DNA from: Microvirga aerophila | GTDB taxonomy: Bacteria > Pseudomonadota > Alphaproteobacteria > Rhizobiales > Beijerinckiaceae | Assembly: GCF_003332305.1 (NCBI RefSeq) | Contig: NZ_QOIO01000029.1 | Location: 16,946 to 80,945 of the forward strand | Length of the DNA: 64,000 nt | Direction of reading: 5' to 3' | Shown: in pieces, positions 16,800-26,281 of the stretch | How positions within the stretch are numbered: position 1 is the stretch's first letter | Layout of the letters: the number at the start of each line of letters is the position of its first letter | Program-made: the position numbers and the translations under genes | Notes under the pieces: generated by a model | The model's database searches: none | What the model saw: the letters and a program-made list of their open reading frames with translations, nothing else | What the model was told of the DNA's origin: nothing

Positions 16800-18053
16800 A
16801 TGACGAGTTCCGGCAAGAAGCCGACAGACATTAGCCGCCGTAGCCTTCTCGGCACGGCGGGCGCGGGAGCATTGCTCGCCGTATCTCCGTTCTCGATCAA
16901 CATTCTTCGGGCTCAGGAGCAGACGATCAAGATCGGTTTTCCTGTTCCCCTGACCGGCCCCTACGGGACAGAAGCGCAAGACCAAGTGCGGGCGGCGGAG
17001 GTCGCAATCGCGGAGTTCAACGAGGCCGGTGGTCTGAACGGCCGTAAAGCTGAGTTGCTCGTACGCGACGACAAGCTCAATCCTGGCGAAGCCGCCACCC
17101 GTGCGCTCGAGCTGATCGAGAAGGACAAGGTCAACTTCATCGTCGGCAGCCTTTCCGCCGCCGTACAGCTTGCCGTCAACAACGTTACCAAAGAGCGCGG
17201 GGTCATATTCAATTCGATCAGTCAATCGGACGCCATCAACGAGATTGCGGACTTCAGCAAATTTACGTTCCACGAGGCCCTTAACCCGCATATGACGGCG
17301 GGCGCCGTCGGGCGTTATGCGTTCCCGAAATTCGGCAAGAAGGTTGCATTTCTTACCGCCGATTATGCTTATGGTCATGAAATGGTCCGGGGGTTCCGGG
17401 AGGCGGGGAAGGCAGTTGGCATCGAAGAGCTGGCGGACATCCGCCACCCGATCGGGGCGACTGATTTTTCGACTCTTCTCCCTCGCATCCAAGCCTTGAA
17501 GCCGGATATCCTCTGCATCTGTAATTTTGGCCGTGATCAGCAGATCGCTTTGAAGCAGGCGACCGACTTCGGTCTCAAAAGGAATATCAAGCTCATCACG
17601 CCCATCCTGCTCTACACCGGTCGCTTGGCCGCAGGAGCCCAGGCATTTAATGGCGTCATTGGCGGCACATCGTACTACTGGGGTATCGAGGACCAGTTCG
17701 CTTCAGCCAAAGCCTTCAACGATCGCTTCCGCAAGATGCATGACGGGAAGGTTCCGTCGGACTACGGCGCGCTCGGATATGGCGGAGTGAAGACGCTCCT
17801 GATGGCCGCGAAAGAGGCCGGCAGCGTGGAAAGCGAGATGGTCATCGCCGCAATGGAAGCCTTGAAGTACGACTACTACAAGGGACCGCAATACTTCCGG
17901 AAGTGCGATCACCAATCCGTCCAGTCGGTGTTCATCATCGAATCCAAGACGCAGAACCAGCGCAACGAGGCGGACGTATTTGACGTCGTTGCTACGGAGC
18001 AGCCCAACGAAGCGAACCTTCGTTCGTGCGAATCTTTAGGCCACAAGGCGTAA
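16800..18053 (+). CDS. Branched-chain-type ABC substrate-binding protein, Tat signal
   Basis: A 417-residue Peripla_BP_6 protein. The N-terminus has a twin-arginine signal (ISRRSLLGTAGAGALL), unusual for this family, whose members are mostly Sec-exported. The mature part begins IKIGFPVPLTGPYGTEAQD. The start is chosen for AGGAGG just before the ATG at 16800. Next to a molybdenum hydroxylase it probably brings in that enzyme's substrate or its precursor (inference). Confidence 0.88.
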   Translation: MTSSGKKPTDISRRSLLGTAGAGALLAVSPFSINILRAQEQTIKIGFPVPLTGPYGTEAQDQVRAAEVAIAEFNEAGGLNGRKAELLVRDDKLNPGEAATRALELIEKDKVNFIVGSLSAAVQLAVNNVTKERGVIFNSISQSDAINEIADFSKFTFHEALNPHMTAGAVGRYAFPKFGKKVAFLTADYAYGHEMVRGFREAGKAVGIEELADIRHPIGATDFSTLLPRIQALKPDILCICNFGRDQQIALKQATDFGLKRNIKLITPILLYTGRLAAGAQAFNGVIGGTSYYWGIEDQFASAKAFNDRFRKMHDGKVPSDYGALGYGGVKTLLMAAKEAGSVESEMVIAAMEALKYDYYKGPQYFRKCDHQSVQSVFIIESKTQNQRNEADVFDVVATEQPNEANLRSCESLGHKA

Positions 18054-18067
18054 CCAGTCAGACAGCG

Positions 18068-18089
18068 GCGGGCTCCCCAGTGAGCCCGC
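18068..18089 (+). terminator. Perfect 8-bp hairpin after the second binding-protein gene
   Basis: GCGGGCTC and GAGCCCGC pair around a 6-base loop, 14 bases past the stop codon and 19 before the permease start. It has no T-run. Its place matches the hairpin at 6181-6217 in the first importer operon, pointing to the same differential expression of binding protein over permease. Confidence 0.65.
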
Positions 18090-18108
18090 TTGCGCTTTGG
18101 AGATATAA

Positions 18109-18993
18109 ATGGCGGGTCTGACCCTGGACTTGATAGGATTGCAACTGTTCACTGGCCTCGCACTCGGGGCGGTCTACGTGCTTCTTGCAATCGGCCTTTC
18201 GCTCATTTTCGGCATGTTGACCGTCGTGAACTTTGCTCACGGCGCTTTCTATATGCTGGGCGCCTATGTGGGGGTCTACCTCCTCGCTCTAGGCGGGAAT
18301 TTCTGGCTTTGCCTTGTGGCTGTTCCGATCATTGTCGGGACGATCGGCCTGGTGGTTGAACGGTTTCTCATTCGACCACTCTACGGACGCGGAATCGATT
18401 ATCCGCTCCTGCTCACCTTCGGCCTAAGCTACGTGATCGTCGAGCTCGTCCGGATCGCGTTCGGCAAGGCAGGCTACCCCTTCGATACGCCGGAACTGCT
18501 GCAAGGCGCCGTGGATATCGGCATCGGCTACTTCCCGCTCTATCGTCTTTTCGTCATCGCAGCCGCGGGCGTTGTCCTTCTCGGCCTCTGGCTGTTCCTG
18601 GAACGGACGAGCTTCGGCCTCATCATCCGGGCCGGGGCTCGAGACCCACAGATCGTGCGGGTCCTAGGGGTCGATGTGGCCCGGGTATGGCTGGTGGTCT
18701 TTGGGATTGGAACTGGGATTGCTGCCCTTGCCGGATTGCTTGCCGCGCCGCTCCAGGGCGTCATCCCCGAAATGGGGGGGCCGATCCTCGTCGAGGCGTT
18801 CGTCGTCACTGTGGTCGGCGGCATGGGGTCCCTGCTCGGGGCCGTCCTCGCCGGACTTCTGGTTGGAGTGGTGGTGAGCTTGTCGTCGCTCTTCGTGCCT
18901 GAAATGGCGAAGGTTTCCATTTTCGCGCTCATGGCGATCGTTCTGCTGATCCGCCCGCAGGGCTTCTTTGGCCGAGCCGGTCTGATGAGCTGA
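18109..18993 (+). CDS. Branched-chain-type ABC permease, LivH family (second system)
   Basis: A 294-residue membrane protein with about eight helices. The LivH mark is LALGAVYVLLAIGLSLIFGMLTVVNFAHGAFYMLGAY, and the coupling loop is GGMGSLLGAVLAGLLVG. GGAG precedes the ATG by seven bases. It forms the second importer with the four genes around it. Confidence 0.92.
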   Translation: MAGLTLDLIGLQLFTGLALGAVYVLLAIGLSLIFGMLTVVNFAHGAFYMLGAYVGVYLLALGGNFWLCLVAVPIIVGTIGLVVERFLIRPLYGRGIDYPLLLTFGLSYVIVELVRIAFGKAGYPFDTPELLQGAVDIGIGYFPLYRLFVIAAAGVVLLGLWLFLERTSFGLIIRAGARDPQIVRVLGVDVARVWLVVFGIGTGIAALAGLLAAPLQGVIPEMGGPILVEAFVVTVVGGMGSLLGAVLAGLLVGVVVSLSSLFVPEMAKVSIFALMAIVLLIRPQGFFGRAGLMS

Positions 18994-19006
18994 CGGAATT
19001 ATCATC

Positions 19007-20002
19007 ATGCATGAAGCTTCCCACATCTCCGAACCATTGGCGGCTGCTCCCAGGCATCGCGCCAGCTGGTTCGAACTTGCCCGACAGCACCGGGTTCTGC
19101 TGTCATCGGCTTTCCTGCTGGCCTTTCCGCTGGTGATGCCGTTCACCGCCTTGGCGGTGAACATCCTGATCTACGGGCTATACGCTCTCGGCTTCAACCT
19201 GCTGTTCGGATATCTGGGCCTTTTATCCTTTGGGCACGCTGCGCTCTTCGGGACAGGAGCTTATTTATGCGGCATCGCGATCGTGCATTTCGGAATGCCC
19301 TGGTACGCTGCGATAGTGGTAGGTGTCTTGGGTGGCGTCGCCATGGCGGCTGCGATCGGCGTGCTGGCGATCCGCACCCGGGGCATTTACTTCGCTATGG
19401 TCACCATGGCCCTGTCGCAGTGCGTCTATTACCTGTTCTATCAGGCAATCGACTGGACAGGAGGCGAAAACGGCCTGCGCGGCATCAACGTGCGTGAAAT
19501 CTCGATCTTCGGGCTGAAGTTCGACTTCATCGATCCGCTGACGCGCTACTATGTGGTTGCAGCTTTTGTAATCCTCGCCCTGATCTTTCTGTCGCGCATC
19601 CTTGCGTCGCCTTTTGGCGCAGTCATCGAAGCCGTACGCGAGAATGAAGCCCGTGCCCGTGCCTCTGGCTACAACGTCACGGCTACTCGTTTGATAGCGT
19701 TCATTCTATCGGGCGCATTCTGCGGACTGGCGGGAGCCCTTCAGGCATTGCATCTCTCGATCGTACCGATCGAGATCATGCATTACGAGACGTCGGGCCT
19801 TGCGGTCATGATGTCGCTTCTCGGCGGTATGGGAACCTTCTTCGGCCCCTTCGTTGGGGCTGCCGTATTCCTGCTTCTCGAGAATCTCGTCTCCCTCTGG
19901 ACCGTGCACTGGCAGCTCTTCGTGGGAGCCGTTTTCATGGTGTGCGTCCTGTTCTTCCCGAAGGGAATTTGGGGAACCTTGCTGCAGAGGGTTCAAAAGT
20001 GA
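19007..20002 (+). CDS. Branched-chain-type ABC permease, LivM family (second system)
   Basis: A 331-residue membrane protein with the LivM block LGFNLLFGYLGLLSFGHAALFGTGAY and the late loop GGMGTFFGPFVGAAVFLLLENL. The cytoplasmic N-terminal tail is about 35 residues long, a little longer than in the first system. Its stop overlaps the GTG start of the next gene. Confidence 0.92.
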   Translation: MHEASHISEPLAAAPRHRASWFELARQHRVLLSSAFLLAFPLVMPFTALAVNILIYGLYALGFNLLFGYLGLLSFGHAALFGTGAYLCGIAIVHFGMPWYAAIVVGVLGGVAMAAAIGVLAIRTRGIYFAMVTMALSQCVYYLFYQAIDWTGGENGLRGINVREISIFGLKFDFIDPLTRYYVVAAFVILALIFLSRILASPFGAVIEAVRENEARARASGYNVTATRLIAFILSGAFCGLAGALQALHLSIVPIEIMHYETSGLAVMMSLLGGMGTFFGPFVGAAVFLLLENLVSLWTVHWQLFVGAVFMVCVLFFPKGIWGTLLQRVQK

Positions 20003-20766
20003 TCGGTCAGACAGCAACCTCAGACGTCATTCTGCGTACCGAAAGGGTCAGCAAGCAGTTCGGCAAGTTTACAGCGCTGAAAGACATCACGGCTGAGTTT
20101 CGTCGTGGTGCCATCACGTCCATCATTGGGCCGAATGGAGCCGGCAAGAGCACCTATTTCAACCTGTTGTCAGGGGCCTTTCCTCCCACAAGCGGTCAGG
20201 TTGAGTTCGAGGGGCGGGACGTGACCGGGCTCCCGCAGCATAAATTCGCTCACATGGGCGTGGCCAAGTCCTTCCAGATCACGAACGTGTTTCCGCAACT
20301 GTCCACGCACGAGAACATCCGGGTCGCCCTCCAGGCGCTTTCCTCCCGGTACAACATCTGGACGCCCCGGACCTCCTACAAGGATCTGGTCGTCCAAGCC
20401 GATGAACTGCTTCATCGAGTTGGGCTTTGGAGCCGGCGCGGCCGTCTTGCGGGAACACTCGCCCACGGCGAACAGCGTGCGCTTGAAATCGGCATGGCGC
20501 TTGCAAGTCACCCCCGGCTTTTATTGCTCGATGAGCCGACTGCCGGAATGAGCCCTGAGGAAACCCGCGTGATGATGGACCTGATCGTACAGCTTGCGCA
20601 GGAGCGGACAGTCATTCTCGTGGAGCACAAGATGAAACTCGTAATGGGGATCAGCGACCGGTTGCTCGTTCTGCACCACGGCGAACTCCTGGCAGAGGGA
20701 ACGCCTGCGGATATCCGTCGGAACGAAACCGTCAAGCGCGTCTATCTCGGCCAGCGGGAGCACTGA
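19999..20766 (+). CDS. Branched-chain-type ABC ATPase, LivG family (second system)
   Basis: A 255-residue ATPase with Walker A GPNGAGKST, Q-loop KSFQITNVFPQL, an altered signature LAHGEQRALEIGMAL (LivG-type) and Walker B LLLLDEPTAGMSP. A GTG at 19999 overlapping the permease stop (GTGA) is preferred to the ATG at 19942, which would force a 61-base overlap. Confidence 0.9.
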   Translation: MIGQTATSDVILRTERVSKQFGKFTALKDITAEFRRGAITSIIGPNGAGKSTYFNLLSGAFPPTSGQVEFEGRDVTGLPQHKFAHMGVAKSFQITNVFPQLSTHENIRVALQALSSRYNIWTPRTSYKDLVVQADELLHRVGLWSRRGRLAGTLAHGEQRALEIGMALASHPRLLLLDEPTAGMSPEETRVMMDLIVQLAQERTVILVEHKMKLVMGISDRLLVLHHGELLAEGTPADIRRNETVKRVYLGQREH

Positions 20767-20770
20767 ATCG

Positions 20771-21475
20771 ATGCTGAGGGTCGAAAAGCTCAATGCCTGG
20801 TACGGATCAAGTCACGTTCTTCAGGACATCAGCCTTGACGTCAACAATGGCGAGATCGTTTGTCTCATCGGACGTAACGGGGCAGGCAAGACCACCACGC
20901 TCAAGTCGATTATCGGTCTGATCGACAAGACAGCCGGCCGGGTCGAGTTTGAAGGCCGGGAGGTCTTGAGCAAGCCGGCGCATGCCCGCTTCGGAGCGGG
21001 CCTTGCCTATGTGCCTGAGGAGCGCCGAATTGTTCCTGGCCTCTCCGTGCGCGAAAACCTGAGGCTGGGCTTGGTCGCATCGCCCAACAAAAAGAAAGAG
21101 GCGGAACTGATCGACCGAACCGCTACGATCTTTCCTCGTCTGGCGGAACGTCTCGATCAAGTGGCCATCACCATGTCCGGAGGCGAGCAGCAAATGTTGG
21201 CGATCGCGCGGGCCATGATCTCGGACCCGAAGCTGATCATGCTCGACGAGCCGTCGGAAGGCATTATGCCGGTGCTGGTGGACGAGATGTTTGAGCTGTT
21301 CCGCAACATGAAGGCACAAGGCACGACCATTCTGCTCGTGGAGCAGAATGTGGAGCTTGCCCTCAGCATTGCGGATCGGGCGTACGTGGTCGATCAAGGC
21401 ACTGTCGTGCATCATGCTTCGGCGTCGGAACTTCTGGCGGACGCAGAGATTCAGGAGCGTTACTGCTCGGTCTGA
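20771..21475 (+). CDS. Branched-chain-type ABC ATPase, LivF family (second system)
   Basis: The 234-residue protein has Walker A GRNGAGKTT, signature MSGGEQQMLAIARAM and Walker B LIMLDEPSEGIMP, as in LivF. It ends the Mo-hydroxylase/importer operon just ahead of a strong terminator. Confidence 0.92.
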   Translation: MLRVEKLNAWYGSSHVLQDISLDVNNGEIVCLIGRNGAGKTTTLKSIIGLIDKTAGRVEFEGREVLSKPAHARFGAGLAYVPEERRIVPGLSVRENLRLGLVASPNKKKEAELIDRTATIFPRLAERLDQVAITMSGGEQQMLAIARAMISDPKLIMLDEPSEGIMPVLVDEMFELFRNMKAQGTTILLVEQNVELALSIADRAYVVDQGTVVHHASASELLADAEIQERYCSV

Positions 21476-21500
21476 CAGGTTCGACGCGCCACTAAGAAAA

Positions 21501-21537
21501 GCTCAGGGTGGAACTCGTTATGGGTTCCACCCTGAGC
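21501..21537. terminator. Bidirectional rho-independent terminator
   Basis: GCTCAGGGTGGAAC and GTTCCACCCTGAGC form a perfect 14-bp stem with a 9-base loop. The AAGAAAA before it gives a T-run for minus-strand transcription, so it should stop the CoxG-like gene. The stem should also stop the plus-strand transporter operon. It lies between two converging genes. Confidence 0.85.
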
Positions 21538-21563
21538 CTTGTAGGCACGTCTTCTTCGAGCCT

Positions 21564-22097
21564 TCAGGGAACCGGCTGATCCTTCTTTGAGAATACCCCT
21601 CCCAACCAACCCTGTTTCTGCGGACTCGCAGGGGCTTCTTCTGCCTCCGGTTGTCGGACCGGAGCTACAAGCTCACTAAACTTGGTGAAGAATTCGCCAG
21701 CAAGCTTTTTGGCCGTTGCGTCTATCAGCCGGCCGCCAAGTTGAGCCAGCTTGCCGCCGATCTGCACCTTGACCGCATAGCGCAGGGTCGTGCCGGCATC
21801 ATTCTCTTCCAATTGTACGAAAGCCGACCCCTTTGCATGACCTGCTGCGCCGCCAGTGCCTTCGCCGCTGATGGTGTAAGCGTTGGGAGGATCCAGATCC
21901 TTGAGGGTGACCGCACCTTTGAACGTGGCCTTCACAGGGCCAATCTTGAGCGTCACCTTGGCCTGCATCTCCGTATCGGACAGCTTCTCGAGACTTTCGC
22001 AGCCTGGAATGCATTGTCTTAGGATCTCGGGGTCATTCAGCCCAGCCCATACAACCGCACGAGGGGCGCCGATTTCCCGGCTCTCGGTCATTTCCAT
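21564..22097 (-). CDS. CoxG-like SRPBCC-family protein
   Basis: About 177 residues of the CO dehydrogenase subunit G family (SRPBCC fold). The pattern APRAVVWAGLNDPEILRQCIPGCESLEK at the start and GGKLAQLGGRLIDATAKKLAGEFFTKF in the C-terminal helix are typical. CoxG helps recruit or mature Mo hydroxylases at the membrane in characterised systems. The start at 22097 is preceded by CGGAG. It converges on the Mo-hydroxylase operon and also lies next to the IorB-like gene, so either enzyme could be its partner. Confidence 0.88.
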   Translation of the reverse strand: MEMTESREIGAPRAVVWAGLNDPEILRQCIPGCESLEKLSDTEMQAKVTLKIGPVKATFKGAVTLKDLDPPNAYTISGEGTGGAAGHAKGSAFVQLEENDAGTTLRYAVKVQIGGKLAQLGGRLIDATAKKLAGEFFTKFSELVAPVRQPEAEEAPASPQKQGWLGGVFSKKDQPVP

Positions 22098-22261
22098 AAA
22101 ATTACTCCGATTGGCTAATCGCCGGTTGGGTGAGGCCGGCTGGTATTTTGGAATGAGGATGTTCCGGCGCTTCCAGCGTGAAGCAAACCTTATTTTACTC
22201 GCGTGCGAAGCCAAGCGAGGAACTCATCGAAAAAGTGGGGAGCCGAAGCTCCCCGCTTCCT

Positions 22262-24481
22262 TCAAACGGTGAGGCCCGCCTTGACACGTTCGGGGGTAAA
22301 TGGAAGCCGCCGGAAACGAACTCCTGTCGCGTCGAAGACCGCATTAGCGAGCGCTGCCGATGTAGGTCCTTGCGAGGCCTCGCCCGTTCCGAGGTATGGT
22401 TCGCCTGGTCGATCGATGATCGAGACTTCGACAGGCGGGACTTCCGAGAACGTGAGGATTGGGTAGCTCGCCCAATCTTCGGAGAGCACCCTGGAGTTGT
22501 CGAACTTGACCTCCTCCTTGAGGCTCCAGCTCAGGGACTGAATGACGCCACCCTCGATCTGGTTGGAGATACCGTCCGGACTGACGACATGGCCGCTATC
22601 GGCAGCCGTTGCCACCCGCACCACGCGAACCCTGCCATTGCGTCGATTGACGTCCACCTCCATGGCGACCGCGCACAGCCCGGCATAGTTTTTGTACTGA
22701 GCGAATGCGATGCCGCGTCCGCGATTTTCCTTCTTCTCGAACTTATCCCAGCCGAATGTCTCGGCGGCTTTGACCAGGACATCGCGGGCTCGCTTGTCCT
22801 TCAAGAAACGCAGCCGATACTCGAGCGGGTCTGCGCCTGCGGACCGAGCCAGTTCGTCGATGAACGACTCAATTGCGAACACATTCGCGTAAGCCCCCAA
22901 GCCCCGGGTGGAGGAAACCCGAAGGGGCATCTCCGTGATGTAATGCAAAAGGACCCGTTGGCCAGGGAAGTCATAGAGAGCAATGGCGTTTCTGTCGGCC
23001 GCGTAGTTTGGCGGTCCGCCATTGCGCGGAACCGGCTGTTTGAAGGGCTTCTCCAGGTAGCGTGCAGACAGCAGGTTGCCCGGTTCTCCGCCTGGTCGGG
23101 TTCCATGGGGCGTGGACCAAACTTCGAGGTCCCAATCGAGAACGTTTCCTTTGTCGTCGACGGCTGCCTTGGTTTTGATCACCATGGCGGAACCGTAGGG
23201 TTCCCATTTATGCTCTTGGTCTCGCGTATAGAGCAGTCGAACCGGCCGGCCCGGCAAGGCAACGGCAAGAAGCGCTGCGTCGGCCGCAGCATCGTCAGCC
23301 ATATTATGTCCGTAGCATCCGGACCCCTGCATGTGCTGGCACCGTACCTTTGCAGGGTCCATGCTGAGCATCTTGGCGATTGCCGGGGCGGTCTCGAAGA
23401 CGCTCTGGCTATGTGTTTGGATCGTCAAGGTGCCATCATTGCCCATCGTAGCAATCGCCGCCGAGGGCCCGATCGAGGCATGCATGTGGTATGGCCGTTG
23501 ATAGGTTGCCTCGATGACCTTGGCGGTTTCGCCCCCTCCTGATCTGGCCTTCTTATGGATCTCCTTATCCTCAGACTTAGCCTTGAGTAGCCAGTCGTAG
23601 ATGCCTTCATGTCCTGGAAGGAGGTTGTCGACCTCCCACTTGGCCGCATTCTCCAGTTCGGCGGCGGCGGCAAGCGCCTGGTCCTCACGTTCCGCAATAA
23701 CCCCAAGGAAGCTGCCGTTGCGAACGACTTTAAGGACGCCAGGCATGCTCTCGACTTGATCGGTTTTCGCATCGGCTAACCGAGCGGAATAAGTCGGCGG
23801 ACGAACGATGCGTCCGTGAACCATACCTTCCGGTCGGTATTCCTGAAGGAAGATGGCCTCGCCGGTCATCTTTGCCGGGATATCGACACGCGTAACCGAC
23901 TTCCCGATATATCGGTGTTCCGATGCGGGCTTTAGAGGCGTCTTTCCGGTTGCTTCTCTCTCCAACTCCTTGCCGGTGACGAGTTCCCAATAGGTAGCCT
24001 GCGAGCCTCCTTGGCCCGTGATCGTTCCATCACTGACTTTTAGAGACTCTACCGGCTGCCCAAGTTTCGCGGCGGCCAGCCCGAGCAGGATCTGGCGGAC
24101 TTCGGCGGAGGCTTGTTGAACGGCCGGCGCACAGCCCGGCATTGATTGGGAGCCTGCTGTCGTTCCTTCGTCCGGCACGACAGCAGTATCGCCGGAGATG
24201 ATTTTGACGCGCCCAAGGTCCACGTCGAGTTCGTCGGCGCAGATCTGTGTGACAGCTGTCAGGATGCCTTGGCCAAGCTCAACCTTTCCGATCATCAGAG
24301 TGACGGTGCCGTCAGCATTGATCTTAAGCCATGCGCTCAGCATCGGCGATGTCTTGAGATCGCCGGGCAGTTTTGGAGGAGTTTGCGCAACCGCAAGATC
24401 CAGGGGGACCGCGAAGGATAGAGTCAGGGAACCCAAGCCTTGGAGTAGGCGGCGGCGATCGAGAGTGAAGGGCTTGTTCAT
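22262..24481 (-). CDS. IorB-like molybdenum oxidoreductase large subunit
   Basis: The 739-residue protein resembles the beta subunit of isoquinoline 1-oxidoreductase and periplasmic aldehyde oxidoreductases. It has a twin-arginine-like signal (LDRRRLLQGLGSLTLSFAVP) and cofactor blocks such as GSQSMPGCAPAVQQASAEVRQIL and GSGCYGHNMADDAAADAALLA. The late block is GTGEASQGPTSAALANAVFDA, with Glu as general base. With the 2Fe-2S partner upstream it would hydroxylate an N-heterocycle or oxidise an aldehyde, likely passing electrons to a cytochrome. The substrate is not deducible. Confidence 0.87.
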   Translation of the reverse strand: MNKPFTLDRRRLLQGLGSLTLSFAVPLDLAVAQTPPKLPGDLKTSPMLSAWLKINADGTVTLMIGKVELGQGILTAVTQICADELDVDLGRVKIISGDTAVVPDEGTTAGSQSMPGCAPAVQQASAEVRQILLGLAAAKLGQPVESLKVSDGTITGQGGSQATYWELVTGKELEREATGKTPLKPASEHRYIGKSVTRVDIPAKMTGEAIFLQEYRPEGMVHGRIVRPPTYSARLADAKTDQVESMPGVLKVVRNGSFLGVIAEREDQALAAAAELENAAKWEVDNLLPGHEGIYDWLLKAKSEDKEIHKKARSGGGETAKVIEATYQRPYHMHASIGPSAAIATMGNDGTLTIQTHSQSVFETAPAIAKMLSMDPAKVRCQHMQGSGCYGHNMADDAAADAALLAVALPGRPVRLLYTRDQEHKWEPYGSAMVIKTKAAVDDKGNVLDWDLEVWSTPHGTRPGGEPGNLLSARYLEKPFKQPVPRNGGPPNYAADRNAIALYDFPGQRVLLHYITEMPLRVSSTRGLGAYANVFAIESFIDELARSAGADPLEYRLRFLKDKRARDVLVKAAETFGWDKFEKKENRGRGIAFAQYKNYAGLCAVAMEVDVNRRNGRVRVVRVATAADSGHVVSPDGISNQIEGGVIQSLSWSLKEEVKFDNSRVLSEDWASYPILTFSEVPPVEVSIIDRPGEPYLGTGEASQGPTSAALANAVFDATGVRFRRLPFTPERVKAGLTV

Positions 24482-24484
24482 TGC

Positions 24485-24940
24485 TTAAACCTCCCTTGCC
24501 GCACGCAGCACGGCCCGAACGATACGGTTGTGCGAGCCACACCTGCACAGGTTGGCGTCCAGCGCCGCTCGTACCTCGCCGTCGCTCGGAGTGGGATTGC
24601 GATCGAGAAGGGCTTGCGCTTGGAGGATCATTCCGGAGGAGCAGTACCCACATTGCGCAGCCTGCTCGTCGATAAATGCCTGCTGAAGTCTGCCGGGCTT
24701 CTCGCCGTCACGCAGGCCTTCCAGGGTTGTGACCGAACGTCCAGCGGCGGCAGAGGTTGCGGTGAGGCATGACCGGACCGGTTCGCCGTCAATGAGCACC
24801 GTACATGCTCCGCATTGCGCGCGGCCGCAGCCATATTTCGCCCCATTGATCCGGAGATCATTGACAAGCACATAGAGCAAGAACGTATCGTCAGGCGCAT
24901 CCACGCTGACAGCTTTACCATTCAAACTGAAGTCAACCAC
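24485..24940 (-). CDS. IorA-like 2Fe-2S subunit
   Basis: About 151 residues with the two cluster motifs CGRAQCGACTVLIDG and CGYCSSGM ... CRCGSHN. The second motif has CG in place of the CTG common in xanthine-oxidase types, as in IorA. A GTG at 24940 with GGGAGG a few bases upstream gives VVDFSLNGKAVSV, the normal family start; the frame is open further upstream to a possible ATG at 24979. Three bases separate it from the large-subunit gene. Confidence 0.88.
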   Translation of the reverse strand: MVDFSLNGKAVSVDAPDDTFLLYVLVNDLRINGAKYGCGRAQCGACTVLIDGEPVRSCLTATSAAAGRSVTTLEGLRDGEKPGRLQQAFIDEQAAQCGYCSSGMILQAQALLDRNPTPSDGEVRAALDANLCRCGSHNRIVRAVLRAAREV

Positions 24941-25219
24941 GTGCCATCCTCCCAGTTTCGTATTGTGCTGGTGCAGCAAATTCGCTGCAGTGCAAAATAG
25001 AGCTTATCTGCGAAACAAATGAATCTCACTGCCAGCTATTGCAGTATCGTAAGTTGGCGCAATAATTCCGACAAGTTTTATTCGAGACAGTTACGTAAGC
25101 TCGTACTTGTTATGAGCTTTATCGGAAGGTGCCGTATCGGCATCCATTTTGGAGCTCGGCCGGATCCGAGTGAAACAATTCACGTTGTTCAGAGACAGCT
25201 AGGCTGAGGAGCATAACGA

Positions 25220-25783
25220 ATGAGGTACGCAACTGGGATAACGTTTCTGGCGATGGCGGCCAGTGCTGTTGCCTTCGCGCAAGGGCCGACCTCTCAACCT
25301 GGCGCGCGGCCGCAGTTGTCCGAAACTCCATCCACTCAGGCGCCACTTATCGGCGGTATTCCGAATGCCAACCAGACCAATTCAGGAAGTACGAACACCT
25401 CAAGTGTCGTCACGGAGCAGATGGAGGGGGAATTGCTCTCCAGCGACCTTATCGGCCGGCCTCTTCATGACGCCGCTGGAACGCGAGTTGGAACCGTACG
25501 GGACATTCTTATCAGTCGTGATCATAAAATGACGGCGCTGGTTGCTGACCTAGACGCTGCTTCCGGAGCAAACGGCAGGAGAGTTGGCATTCCCGTCGGC
25601 GCCATCGAACAGAAGACGGTGAACCGTCGGGATGTTCATCTCCTGGTAAAGATGGATCTGAGCATACTGAAAAATGCCAAGGGGTTCGAACCGCTCGCAC
25701 GAGAGGCTGGTCTCGATGACAATCAGGACCTCACGAAGGGAAGTGGTACGGCGACCGGAGGCTCCGTTCCGCAATCTCGCTAG
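25220..25783 (+). CDS. Secreted PRC-barrel-domain protein
   Basis: A 187-residue protein with a signal peptide of about 20 residues (ending AVAFA) and a Ser/Thr/Gln-rich linker to about residue 70. A PRC-barrel domain follows from residue 75 to 150 (LIGRPLHDAAGTRVGTVRDILIS ... GIPVGAIEQKT). PRC-barrel proteins of this type are common envelope-stress proteins in rhizobia. GAGGAG lies before the ATG. It sits between the IorAB-like genes and their maturation genes but reads divergently from IorAB. A functional tie is not shown. Confidence 0.8.
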   Translation: MRYATGITFLAMAASAVAFAQGPTSQPGARPQLSETPSTQAPLIGGIPNANQTNSGSTNTSSVVTEQMEGELLSSDLIGRPLHDAAGTRVGTVRDILISRDHKMTALVADLDAASGANGRRVGIPVGAIEQKTVNRRDVHLLVKMDLSILKNAKGFEPLAREAGLDDNQDLTKGSGTATGGSVPQSR

Positions 25784-25957
25784 ATCTGTGCATCTTGATG
25801 TCGCTGGGGATGCGGCGCAACATCCATAGAACAAGCTCTGTTCAGGATGCGGAGCGCTCACATGGGGCTTCTGGATAATCACAGTCCCGATATGGTAAAG
25901 AGTAAGCCGTTTTACCACCAAGCTAGCGTCGTTTGGGCCTCATGATGATGAACCGAA

Positions 25958-26281
25958 ATGCTCTCTACCGATACTGATGTGCTGAAAGCGGCGGAAGACT
26001 GGAGGCGGGCCGGAAAAGGCGTTGCGCTGGCGACCGTGATCGAAACCTGGGGATCGGCCCCTCGGGCCATTGGCAGCCATCTGATCATCGATGAGGATGC
26101 GAACTTTCTGGGCTCGGTCTCCGGCGGCTGCGTGGAGGGCTCTGTCATCACCGAAGCGCTTGATGTCATCGCGGACGGAAGGCCACGTGTGCTCGAATTC
26201 GGGGTCGCGGATGAAACTGCTTGGCGTGTCGGGCTCTCCTGTGGCGGGCGCATCAAGATTTACGTGGAGCGCGTGGAATAA
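25958..26281 (+). CDS. XdhC/CoxI family protein, N-terminal domain only
   Basis: The 107-residue protein covers only the XdhC_CoxI domain (GKGVALATVIETWGSAPRAIGSHLII ... SGGCVEGSVI). XdhC proteins bind and sulfurate the molybdenum cofactor before it enters xanthine-oxidase-type enzymes. Here the domain stands alone and its Rossmann partner is the next gene, an arrangement seen in other alphaproteobacteria. First gene of a four-gene maturation set. Confidence 0.85.
   Translation: MLSTDTDVLKAAEDWRRAGKGVALATVIETWGSAPRAIGSHLIIDEDANFLGSVSGGCVEGSVITEALDVIADGRPRVLEFGVADETAWRVGLSCGGRIKIYVERVE

Noticed and set aside
22178..23542. 454-codon plus-strand open frame
   Set aside because: Lies antisense to the IorB-like gene. 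It has no ribosome site and no family pattern, and arises from the codon bias of the opposite strand.
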